NCBI GenBank assembly: GCA_029945945.1
Contig: JAQSDM010000013.1
Location: forward strand, 291,223-355,222
DNA from: Algoriphagus sp.
Lineage (GTDB): Bacteria > Bacteroidota > Bacteroidia > Cytophagales > Cyclobacteriaceae
Length of the DNA: 64,000 bases
Direction of reading: 5' to 3'
Positions 7,837 to 15,759 of this stretch are shown one piece after another. A program made the translations under genes and the position numbers. The notes under the pieces are model-generated. The model saw only the letters and a program-made list of their open reading frames with translations, searched no databases and had not been told where the DNA came from. Each line of letters begins with the position of its first letter. The first letter of the stretch is position 1.

Positions 7837-10800
7837 TTAAAAGGTGAAATTCAGGTTGATCATAAATGTCCTTGCCCTAGGATAGGTGAACCGATCAATA
7901 CCAAAGGTTTGGATACCGCCTGAAGTTGATCCTGTATTTACTTCCGGGTCAAATCCTGAATAGTCTGTAATGACAAATAAGTTTTGACCCGTGACGGAAA
8001 GGCGGATATTTTGAAAGGAATCGCTCATTCCGATGAGATTGGGTCTCAAATTGTATCCCAGCGTAGCATTGTTTAGCCTAAAGAAAGAGCCGCACTCCAG
8101 GTATCGGGTAGATACCGTGTTAGAATTATTAAAGGACTCTTCCGGGAATTGGACCGCAAAATCTGTCGTGTTGTTAGATCTGGAAAGTTGAGCCTTGGTG
8201 AAGAGTGACATGGTCGTGTGATTGTAGATCTTGTTACCGGATCCTCCATTGAAATTCAGCCCCAGATCAAAATTTTTGTAGCTCATATTAGTATTGAAAC
8301 CATAGATTATATTGGGAATTGCACTTCCCACGACACTTCGGTCATCATCCAGGATTTTTCCATCACCGTTGATATCTACAAACTTGTTCAATCCATCTTC
8401 TCCGATCCCATCAAATTGAAGCATATAAAATGCCCCGATGGGTTCATTGTTGACATAGCCATTGATAGTAGCTCCTGTTTGACCCGCACCCTGTGCTGAA
8501 CCGGTAGTCAAAACTGCATAAGGTGAATCCCTTACTTCGTTTTTGATGAAAGTGACATTCCCTCCTATTTCATAGGAAAAAGCATTCTTTGGCTTTCCGC
8601 TGTAATTCAAGGCCAGTTCGACTCCACTGTTGTAAATCTTCATGTCCTCGATATTATCCCAATAGGTAGAAGTGGGCTGAATCGGGTCGGCAGGAACTAC
8701 TTCCAATAGGATATTGGAAGATACTTTGTTGAAATAATCCAAAGTACCCGTAATCCTGTAATCAAAAAACGCAAAGTCAATACCCGCGTCAAATTGGGTA
8801 GATACCTCCCATTGCAAATCCGGGTTTGCCAGTCGGGTAAAAACAATACCGTAAGGGTAGTCGGTCAGCGTCGTACCATCCGTATCGATCGGATAAGTAT
8901 TGAGACTGCCAGATCCATTGGCTAAACGATCCTCAGAGAAACTGGCTTTGGTAATCTTAGATGGAATCTCCTGATTTCCTGTTTGTCCCCAGCTTGTTCG
9001 AATTTTCAGGTTGTTGAAAAACGAATTGGCCATAAACTCTTCTTTGCTCAAATTCCAACCCGCAGCAAAGGAGGGAAAGTAGCCGTACTTGTTGTTATCA
9101 CCAAACTTGGAAGAACCATCGGCACGGAATGTGGCCGTAAACAAATACTTCTCGTCATAGACGTAATTCAATCGACCAAAGAAAGACTGCAGCTCATCTT
9201 TGACTCCAGAAGCACTTATCGTTGTAGGGAATTGAGTCGTGCTATTTTGGTCCTGATATCTTGGCTCGATGTTGTTGTCAGCAAATCCTCTGGAAGAAGT
9301 ACCTCGAAACTCATCCAGGAATGACTGGTAAGAATGACCAGCCAATGCTGTAAAATTGTGCTTAAAATTATTCCAATTGTAGGTTAAGGTGTTTTCTACC
9401 AGAGTATTCGTATTGCTTGAAATCAACTCATCCAAGGTACCATCAGCCACATTGGACTCATTCACGACCTCCTTAAATGGTTTGTACTGAACGTACCTGT
9501 TAGTATTGGAAAAGTCTACCCCGAGATTCAACTTGTAGGTAAGACCGTCAAAGATTTCGAAAGAAGGGGAAATAGTTCCTAAAATTCGGTTGTTAAGAGC
9601 ATCATCACTGTAGAGGTCATAACGCTTGAGAGGATTCAATGCGTTGGTAGTGAGCAGCGTGGGTTCACCGTTTGTGTACGCTGGAATCGTTGGATTCAGA
9701 TAAAGCATGTCACTGGTAATAGATCCAATTTCCGGTCTTAAATTTTCGGTATAAGAGGCTGTGAGATTGTAGTCTATGATCAACCTTCCTTCAAATGCTT
9801 TTTGGTTCAAATTGAGTTTTCCAGAAAAGCGCTTCAGTTCACTGTTTTTCAAAATCCCTTCCTGGTCCTGATAGCCCAATGATCCGAAATAGGAAAATTT
9901 CTCGGAGTTGGCTCCGCTCATGGATAAACTGTAATCCTGCGAAAATCCTACTTGGGTCAATTCGTCTTGCCAGTTAGTATTGCCCTCAAAATCCTCTAAG
10001 GCACCACCTACTGCTACTACTTGACGGCGAAACTCATCCGCCTCAAACACATCGATTTGATTGGCCATCGACGACCACGCGGTAGATGCCGATACGTTTA
10101 CCTGAGAGGCCCCCGCTTTTCCTTTTTTTGTGGTGATTACAATTACGCCATTGGATGCTCTGGAGCCATACAACGCCGTAGCACTTGCATCCTTTAAAAC
10201 ATCGATACTTTCGATATCACTTGGATTGAGAAAGCTGAGTGGATTGGTAGCGATTCCGGTGCTGGAATTATCCAACAAAAACCCATCAAGTACATACAGA
10301 GGCTGAGTACCTGATCGTAAACTTCCAATTCCCCGAATGATCACATTTTGATTTGCCCCAGGCTCCCCACTGGTAGAGGTAATGTTCACACCGGCCACTT
10401 TACCCTGTAAGAGATCAACCGGATTCGTGATCACACCTCTGTTAAAGTCTTCACTTTTTACGGAGCCGATCGCCCCTGTGATGTCGGATCGCTTTTGTGT
10501 ACCATAACCAACCACAACGAGCTCTTCCAACTGTTTTTCATCGGGTTGCAATTGGACAGAAAGGGTTGACTGCCCGTTCACCGGAACCTCCTGCGAAAGA
10601 TAACCCAGGTAAGAAATCACCAGATTGGCATCAGAAGGAACATCAATCGAAAATTTTCCGTCAAGGTTTGTTATCGTTCCTTGTGTCGTTCCTTTTACAA
10701 GAATTGCTGCGCCTGGTAATGGTATTCCCATTTCATCCGTGACTGTACCGCTTATCAGCTCAAAAACTTCCGATTTTGGATAATTAGGAAATCTCATTGC

Positions 10801-10896
10801 CTGAGCTTGACCGATTTCCATAAATGAAAGAATCACTCCACTGATCAACCAAAATCTGAGGATTTTCCTGATCCGATTTTGTGTAAAATTTCCCAT
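7837..10896 (-). CDS. SusC/RagA-family TonB-dependent outer-membrane transporter
   Basis: 1019 residues from the ATG at 10896; the frame stays open 37 codons further upstream, but that part is not leader-like. After the signal peptide come a carboxypeptidase-D-like regulatory domain (S-G-T-V-T-D-E-M-G-I-P-L-P-G-A, residues about 48-130), the SusC signature with L-E-E-L-V-V-V-G-Y-G-T-Q, a TonB plug domain (V-I-I-R-G-I-G-S, P-L-Y-V-L-D-G-F) and a long beta-barrel ending in the aromatic L-N-F-T-F typical of Bam-inserted barrels. It imports oligomeric substrates across the outer membrane with TonB energy, working with the SusD downstream. It is divergent from the LTD/EEP nuclease gene, sharing a 339-bp control region. 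Confidence 0.95.
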   Translation of the reverse strand: MGNFTQNRIRKILRFWLISGVILSFMEIGQAQAMRFPNYPKSEVFELISGTVTDEMGIPLPGAAILVKGTTQGTITNLDGKFSIDVPSDANLVISYLGYLSQEVPVNGQSTLSVQLQPDEKQLEELVVVGYGTQKRSDITGAIGSVKSEDFNRGVITNPVDLLQGKVAGVNITSTSGEPGANQNVIIRGIGSLRSGTQPLYVLDGFLLDNSSTGIATNPLSFLNPSDIESIDVLKDASATALYGSRASNGVIVITTKKGKAGASQVNVSASTAWSSMANQIDVFEADEFRRQVVAVGGALEDFEGNTNWQDELTQVGFSQDYSLSMSGANSEKFSYFGSLGYQDQEGILKNSELKRFSGKLNLNQKAFEGRLIIDYNLTASYTENLRPEIGSITSDMLYLNPTIPAYTNGEPTLLTTNALNPLKRYDLYSDDALNNRILGTISPSFEIFDGLTYKLNLGVDFSNTNRYVQYKPFKEVVNESNVADGTLDELISSNTNTLVENTLTYNWNNFKHNFTALAGHSYQSFLDEFRGTSSRGFADNNIEPRYQDQNSTTQFPTTISASGVKDELQSFFGRLNYVYDEKYLFTATFRADGSSKFGDNNKYGYFPSFAAGWNLSKEEFMANSFFNNLKIRTSWGQTGNQEIPSKITKASFSEDRLANGSGSLNTYPIDTDGTTLTDYPYGIVFTRLANPDLQWEVSTQFDAGIDFAFFDYRITGTLDYFNKVSSNILLEVVPADPIQPTSTYWDNIEDMKIYNSGVELALNYSGKPKNAFSYEIGGNVTFIKNEVRDSPYAVLTTGSAQGAGQTGATINGYVNNEPIGAFYMLQFDGIGEDGLNKFVDINGDGKILDDDRSVVGSAIPNIIYGFNTNMSYKNFDLGLNFNGGSGNKIYNHTTMSLFTKAQLSRSNNTTDFAVQFPEESFNNSNTVSTRYLECGSFFRLNNATLGYNLRPNLIGMSDSFQNIRLSVTGQNLFVITDYSGFDPEVNTGSTSGGIQTFGIDRFTYPRARTFMINLNFTF

Positions 10897-11235
10897 GTTT
10901 AACAGATTAAAATGAATAATTAAAGCACAAAAATAGAATCTGCTAGGCTGGAGGGAGTAAAGTAAAGATGAACAGATTGTGAACTTATCTCGGTTAAAAA
11001 AATTCAAAAAACCTTCTCGTTTTATGAAAAGAATAACTTTTTAGGAGTTATGTGTTACCAAATTCTCATCCGAAAAACCCCGGATTGGGTTCTTTCGGAT
11101 AGGCCATTAGGCCGAAGGGGGATCCTTATCTATTTCGAAGCTCCCGGTTTGTTTCAATAACAGTTTGTTAACATTTTGTTTCGCTTAAACCTTTTTTGTT
11201 TTCGGAACTTTCCATTTGGAACTAAACAAAAACGC
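10897..11235. promoter_or_regulatory. Divergent control region between susC and the secreted nuclease
   Basis: No gene fits here. The region must hold the promoters of both susC (leftward) and the nuclease gene (rightward), which makes shared control possible. It contains a strong hairpin at 11068-11100 and a GGCC-ATTA-GGCC inverted repeat at 11102-11113. T-rich tracts lie just before the nuclease start. No regulator binding site could be named. Confidence 0.5.
11068..11100. promoter_or_regulatory. 13-bp hairpin in the divergent intergenic region
   Basis: ATCCGAAA-AACCC, loop CGGATT, GGGTT-C-TTTCGGAT: 13 paired bases with a single bulged C and no following T-run. It could be an operator or a leader-RNA structure of the nuclease transcript. 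Confidence 0.4.
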
Positions 11236-14200
11236 ATGAGAAAAATTTTACTCTTTTTGACACCCTTGCTTCTTTTGATCGGAGGTCATGCGGTAAATGC
11301 CCAAGAGGTATTTATCAACGAAATTCATTACGATAATACCGGGACTGACACAGAAGAAGCGATTGAAATCGCCGGACCTGCAGGTACAGATTTGACCGGA
11401 TGGTCCATTGTCCTCTACAACGGGTCTAATGGGCAAAGCTATGATATCGATCCTCTTTCGGGAACCATCCCTGAAATTTCCAATGGATTCGGATTCGTAA
11501 CCCTTACCTATCCTGTAAATGGTATCCAAAACGGAGCTCCGGACGGCATCGCTTTGATCGACAATAACAATGTAGTGATCCAGTTTCTGAGTTACGAAGG
11601 ATCATTCACCGCATTGAATGGTCTTGCATCCGGACTAACCAGTGTCAACATTGGGGTATCAGAATCAGGATCCGATCCGATAGGATTTTCTCTCCAACTT
11701 GGAGGAACCGGAAAAGTATACTCTGATTTTGCATGGCAATCCACGCTTACAGCTACCTCAGGCGCATTGAACGCAAACCAGAATTTTGTACCGTCAGCTC
11801 CTGTAGTTTTCATCAATGAAATCCACTATGACAATGCAGGAACGGATTCAGGCGAGGCTATTGAATTGGCGGGTACCGCAGGTGCAGATTTGACTGGATG
11901 GCAGATCATCTTATTCAACGGTAGCGGTGGAGCTACTTACAACACCAAGGCTCTGTCAGGAATAATTCCGAATCAGGACAACGGGTTTGGGACAATAACT
12001 TTCATCTATCCATCCAATGGAATTCAAAATGGAGCTCCTGATGGTCTTGCTCTTATTAATCCATCCAATGAAGTAATTCAATTCTTGTCTTATGAGGGAA
12101 CCTTCACGGCAGTTGGCGGATTGGCTGACGGGCTATTAAGTACAGATATCGGAGTAAGACAAGCCGGAACTGAAGCGATTGGAACTTCTCTTCAGCTTCA
12201 AGGCACTGGAACAAAGTATTCTGATTTTATTTGGAGCCCTTCTTCTATTTCCAGCACTTTCAATACTATTAATACTGGTCAGAGCTTTGGCGGAGTGATC
12301 GTTGATCCTGAGCCCGAAATTCTAAAAATCGCTATTGCCAGAACTAAGCCTCTGAATACTGAATTGACTGTAATCGGAGTGGTGACTGCAAGTGATCAGC
12401 TGGGAGGTCCGGCATTTATCCAGGATGAAACCGGAGGTATTGCGGTATTTGATCCTCAGGTACATGGTAACGGCTTGTTCCAAATCGGAGATTCTCTTAA
12501 AATCACAGCAAAAGTGGGCAGGTTTAATCAACAGGTTCAATTGGTTGGAGTGACCGAACTTGAGGTATTTGGTCCTGCGGAAAATCCGATAGTGCCAAAA
12601 TCATTTACCATTGCTCAAATCGGAACTTTAGAAGGCCAGTTGGTAAGCATCCCAATGGCATCATTCAATCCTGCGAAAGGACTTCTTTTCCCGGAAAGCA
12701 ATTATACAATTTCCGACGCTACAGGAAATCTTCAGCTCAGAATAGATGGAGATGTAACCAGTCTAATAGGAAGATTGATCCCAACAAGTGCTCAAACATT
12801 CACCGGAGTTCTTGGCAGTTTCAATGGAACAATTCAACTATTCCCAAGATTCATAGAAGATCTACCAGGAACCGCACCTTATGAGCCTGCCGGATCGGAT
12901 ACTCCGATTTCACAGACTTTGGATGTAATGACCTGGAACATGGAATTCTTTGGATCTACGATAGCCAACTTTGGTCCTTCCAATGTTCAATTGCAAAAAG
13001 ACAACGCACTTAGCGTATTGATGGCTACCCTTCCGGATGTAGTGGCTGTTCAGGAGATTTCTGATGATGCTTTACTTCAGGAATTGATCAATGGCTTACC
13101 GGGCTATGCTTTGATCTGTTCAGATCGCTTCTCCTACTCGTTCGATGGTCCGGATCCAACCTTCCCAGAACAAAAGATTTGCTTCCTGTACAATACTGCA
13201 GTGGTGGAGATCTTGAATGACCGGGTTGTTTTTGAGGAACTTTATGATCAGGCGAGACTTGGGTCGAGCAATCTTTTGGATACTTATCCCACAGGAGATC
13301 CTTCTTCTTTCTGGTCAAGCGGACGTTTACCTTATTTGATTGAAGCTCGGGTGAATATCAATGGAGTGAAAGAGCGTGTCAATTTCATCAACATCCATGC
13401 AAAGTCCGGTGGGTCCTCTTCAGCTGATTACAACAGAAGAACTTACGATGTTCAGGTTTTGAAAGACACCTTGAATACTTACTATCCGGATGTCAATGTT
13501 GTCTTGCTGGGTGATTACAACGACGATTTGGATGTCTCCATTTATCAAAACCGGGTAAGTCCTTACGGGCAACTGTTTGCAGAGGGTGCATTGGACGGAG
13601 TTACTGTTTCACTGAGTGAAGCAGGGTTCAGATCCTTTATCACTGCAGACAATGTGATTGATCATATCACCATCTCCGATGAACTCTATGATAATTACCT
13701 GGAAGGTTCTGAGCAATTGTTCCTGCCTTTCGATCTGATTAGCAATTATCTGAACACAACTTCTGATCACTTGCCAGTTTCTGTTCGATTTGTCGCTGGT
13801 GAGCCTTTGGCAGGAGATGCAGGAGAAGGAGGAATAGTTTACCTGGGTTATGAGCCTTTGGAAAGCATCACGCTCACAGCATCTGATGCAACCGGTGGAA
13901 GTGGAATTTATACCTATACCTGGAGTGACGGCCAAGTCGGTCAGAGCATCGTGGTATCTCCTACGATGACGACTATTTATACACTCACCATCACTGATGA
14001 TGCAGGAAACATATTCACAGATGAGGTTCAGGTTTGTGTTGTGGATGTTCGTTGCGGGGAAAACGGTGACAAAGTATTACTTAGCATTAGTACGGGTAAT
14101 TCAGGAAAAACACAAACGATCTGTGTTGCAAATGCTGCTGTTGCAGGCATGCTAAGCAGAGGAGCGACTCTTGGTAATGCCACAATAATCCCTTGTGTAG

Positions 14201-14490
14201 ACGGATCGGAATCAGATATCGAAAGCCTGTTTGCATCAGCAGAGATTAAATCTGCTTATCCAAATCCTATGGATGAAAAAGTAACTTTGACTTTGGACAA
14301 AGCCCTTACAATTCCCGTGGCTGTGATCTTATTCAACGAAAGAGGTGACGTAGTTTTCAGCGGTAACAGCAGCTTTGAAAACGGAAAACTGGAAATGGAA
14401 TTCTCAGGCAACAGCTTGGCGAAAGGCTTCTATTACCTGCATACCAACTTCGGTGCTGAGACCAAAGTAACCCGACTGATGAAAAAGTAA
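11236..14490 (+). CDS. Secreted multidomain nuclease: LTD-LTD-OB-EEP with T9SS sorting domain
   Basis: 1084 residues from the ATG at 11236, chosen because a clean signal peptide ending V-N-A-Q starts there (20 extra codons upstream are not leader-like). Order: lamin-tail domain 1 (about 24-155), a closely similar lamin-tail domain 2 (about 188-350), an OB-like domain (about 358-440), an endonuclease/exonuclease/phosphatase domain (about 558-852: T-W-N-M-E, V-A-V-Q-E-I, L-L-G-D-Y-N-D, S-D-H-L-P-V), a PKD-like segment with a cysteine-containing stretch, and a C-terminal T9SS type A sorting domain starting S-A-Y-P-N-P. The layout parallels the ExeM-type extracellular nucleases of gammaproteobacteria, with T9SS sorting replacing their membrane anchor. 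It should degrade extracellular DNA at or outside the cell surface. Confidence 0.92.
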   Translation: MRKILLFLTPLLLLIGGHAVNAQEVFINEIHYDNTGTDTEEAIEIAGPAGTDLTGWSIVLYNGSNGQSYDIDPLSGTIPEISNGFGFVTLTYPVNGIQNGAPDGIALIDNNNVVIQFLSYEGSFTALNGLASGLTSVNIGVSESGSDPIGFSLQLGGTGKVYSDFAWQSTLTATSGALNANQNFVPSAPVVFINEIHYDNAGTDSGEAIELAGTAGADLTGWQIILFNGSGGATYNTKALSGIIPNQDNGFGTITFIYPSNGIQNGAPDGLALINPSNEVIQFLSYEGTFTAVGGLADGLLSTDIGVRQAGTEAIGTSLQLQGTGTKYSDFIWSPSSISSTFNTINTGQSFGGVIVDPEPEILKIAIARTKPLNTELTVIGVVTASDQLGGPAFIQDETGGIAVFDPQVHGNGLFQIGDSLKITAKVGRFNQQVQLVGVTELEVFGPAENPIVPKSFTIAQIGTLEGQLVSIPMASFNPAKGLLFPESNYTISDATGNLQLRIDGDVTSLIGRLIPTSAQTFTGVLGSFNGTIQLFPRFIEDLPGTAPYEPAGSDTPISQTLDVMTWNMEFFGSTIANFGPSNVQLQKDNALSVLMATLPDVVAVQEISDDALLQELINGLPGYALICSDRFSYSFDGPDPTFPEQKICFLYNTAVVEILNDRVVFEELYDQARLGSSNLLDTYPTGDPSSFWSSGRLPYLIEARVNINGVKERVNFINIHAKSGGSSSADYNRRTYDVQVLKDTLNTYYPDVNVVLLGDYNDDLDVSIYQNRVSPYGQLFAEGALDGVTVSLSEAGFRSFITADNVIDHITISDELYDNYLEGSEQLFLPFDLISNYLNTTSDHLPVSVRFVAGEPLAGDAGEGGIVYLGYEPLESITLTASDATGGSGIYTYTWSDGQVGQSIVVSPTMTTIYTLTITDDAGNIFTDEVQVCVVDVRCGENGDKVLLSISTGNSGKTQTICVANAAVAGMLSRGATLGNATIIPCVDGSESDIESLFASAEIKSAYPNPMDEKVTLTLDKALTIPVAVILFNERGDVVFSGNSSFENGKLEMEFSGNSLAKGFYYLHTNFGAETKVTRLMKK

Positions 14491-14952
14491 TCAAAACCAA
14501 CTTAACGTAAGAAAGCCCGGCCAATTTGGTCGGGCTTTTTCTTTACTTTTTTCATTTCAAATCTGTCTTTAAAATGCCAATTAGGAGTAAATGCAGATTA
14601 TTCTTTATCGTTTGGGTGTCTCTGTGATGAATTCAGGCTTAAAAATCATGAATTCAACTATGAAATGTCAGACTTCCTTTCCCGGGAATCGAATTCAATC
14701 TGTTCTTAATCCTGTGTTGATCATGAGAGGAAGTTTGGATTGTTTGGATTGTAAATCGAAACAATCAACTATTCATTACTAATCTCAGCAAAATCTGAGG
14801 TGATCAATCAGGTTATCTTTCGCAGTTGATTTTTATTGAATTCATTTTTCTTAACATACTGTCGTTTCAAATTTTTTATCCTGTTTCAAAGTAAAAAATG
14901 GGCCGTTTTCACACTTTAACATGATTTACCCTGAGTTTTTAATAAGATAAAG
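14491..14952. other. Intergenic stretch between nuclease and small gene
   Basis: Apart from the terminator at 14513-14541 nothing is recognisable. A 63-codon open frame at 14591-14782 lacks any protein-like pattern and is not called. Confidence 0.5.
14513..14541 (+). terminator. Rho-independent terminator of the nuclease gene
   Basis: GCCCGGCC / GGTCGGGC stem (one G-T pair) with loop AATTT followed by a T-run, 24 bases after the nuclease stop codon. Confidence 0.9.
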
Positions 14953-15204
14953 CTAAACCACTCGCGACTCTGAATACAAATCATACGCGGCCACCAGCAA
15001 CTGTCGGGCAGGTGAATCCCCATACTTTTCGTAACCCTCTATTTCATTTCGCTTTTCGGTAAAAAAGGGCAGATATTTTCCTTCGATTTCATCCCAAACA
15101 ATCAGCAAATAGCCGTATGGAATCTTGCTTGACCGGCCGATTTCCAACCAGGAATCAAAAAGTGCTTCATCAAGGGATTGGGGGAAATCCGGACTGTCAA
15201 ACAT
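14953..15204 (-). CDS. Conserved 83-residue protein of unknown function
   Basis: Small, probably cytoplasmic protein with no signal peptide or membrane segment, rich in acidic and aromatic residues, with L-F-D-S-W-L-E-I-G-R and V-W-D-E-I-E-G-K-Y-L-P-F-F. I do not recognise the family. That it is a real gene is supported by its paralogue at 1399-1649: the two copies keep protein-level similarity, although that copy is frameshifted. Both copies lie beside sequence derived from the GDPD/alkaline phosphatase gene, so the pair seems to have been duplicated together. A T-rich run lies just upstream of the start. Confidence 0.65.
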   Translation of the reverse strand: MFDSPDFPQSLDEALFDSWLEIGRSSKIPYGYLLIVWDEIEGKYLPFFTEKRNEIEGYEKYGDSPARQLLVAAYDLYSESRVV

Positions 15205-15399
15205 AAGGGAGAGGATTTTTTTTTTTCTGTGGCGACACAGACAACGGTCACGACAAAATTAGGATTGCTTTTTAATTTAGAGGGGAAGATACGAAAAACC
15301 TGGCCGAAGGAAGATCAGGAAGATGGTTTGCCGGTTTACCAGGAATTCCTAAAACACGCCTGTTTTTTAACTTTAATCTGTCAATCCATTTCAAAATGG

Positions 15400-15703
15400 G
15401 TCATCTTCAATTGAACTGAGATAGCTTTGCGCCAACTCGGGAGCATCGGTATTAATAAAATCTGTCCCCATTTCATAAAAGCCTTCCAGGCTAATTCACA
15501 GTCCGGAGAAACCCAAAACCTGACCAGCCTTTCAAAAGAATGGACCAGGGAAATGAATCCCACCAGCTTTACTTCCTCCGTTTCGTCAATTTTCCCCTTT
15601 CCGTTTCAGACGGAAAACTTTCTGAAGCTCTGACTGACCATTCCGATTTTTTCCCAAGGAGTATCGCAATTCAACACTTTGCTCTGGTAATCAAAAAGTG
15701 ATA
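15400..15703 (-). pseudogene. Decayed fragment of the GDPD domain (copy of 3740-4045)
   Basis: Aligns by eye at about 80% nucleotide identity with the part of the GDPD/alkaline phosphatase gene encoding residues 155-253. Lesions: TGG changed to TGA at 15606-15608 (premature stop) and a one-base deletion near 15474-15482 after A-W-K-A-F. The N-terminal third of the GDPD domain and the entire phosphatase domain are absent, so it cannot be functional. Confidence 0.85.
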
Positions 15704-15759
15704 TTACAGAAATGTGAGAAAAGCGTACAGCTTCCCATGAGAACAAATCAGCTATAAAA

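Noticed and set aside
14591..14782. 63-codon open frame after the nuclease terminator
   Set aside because: Low complexity, no leader, no motif, atypical composition for a gene.
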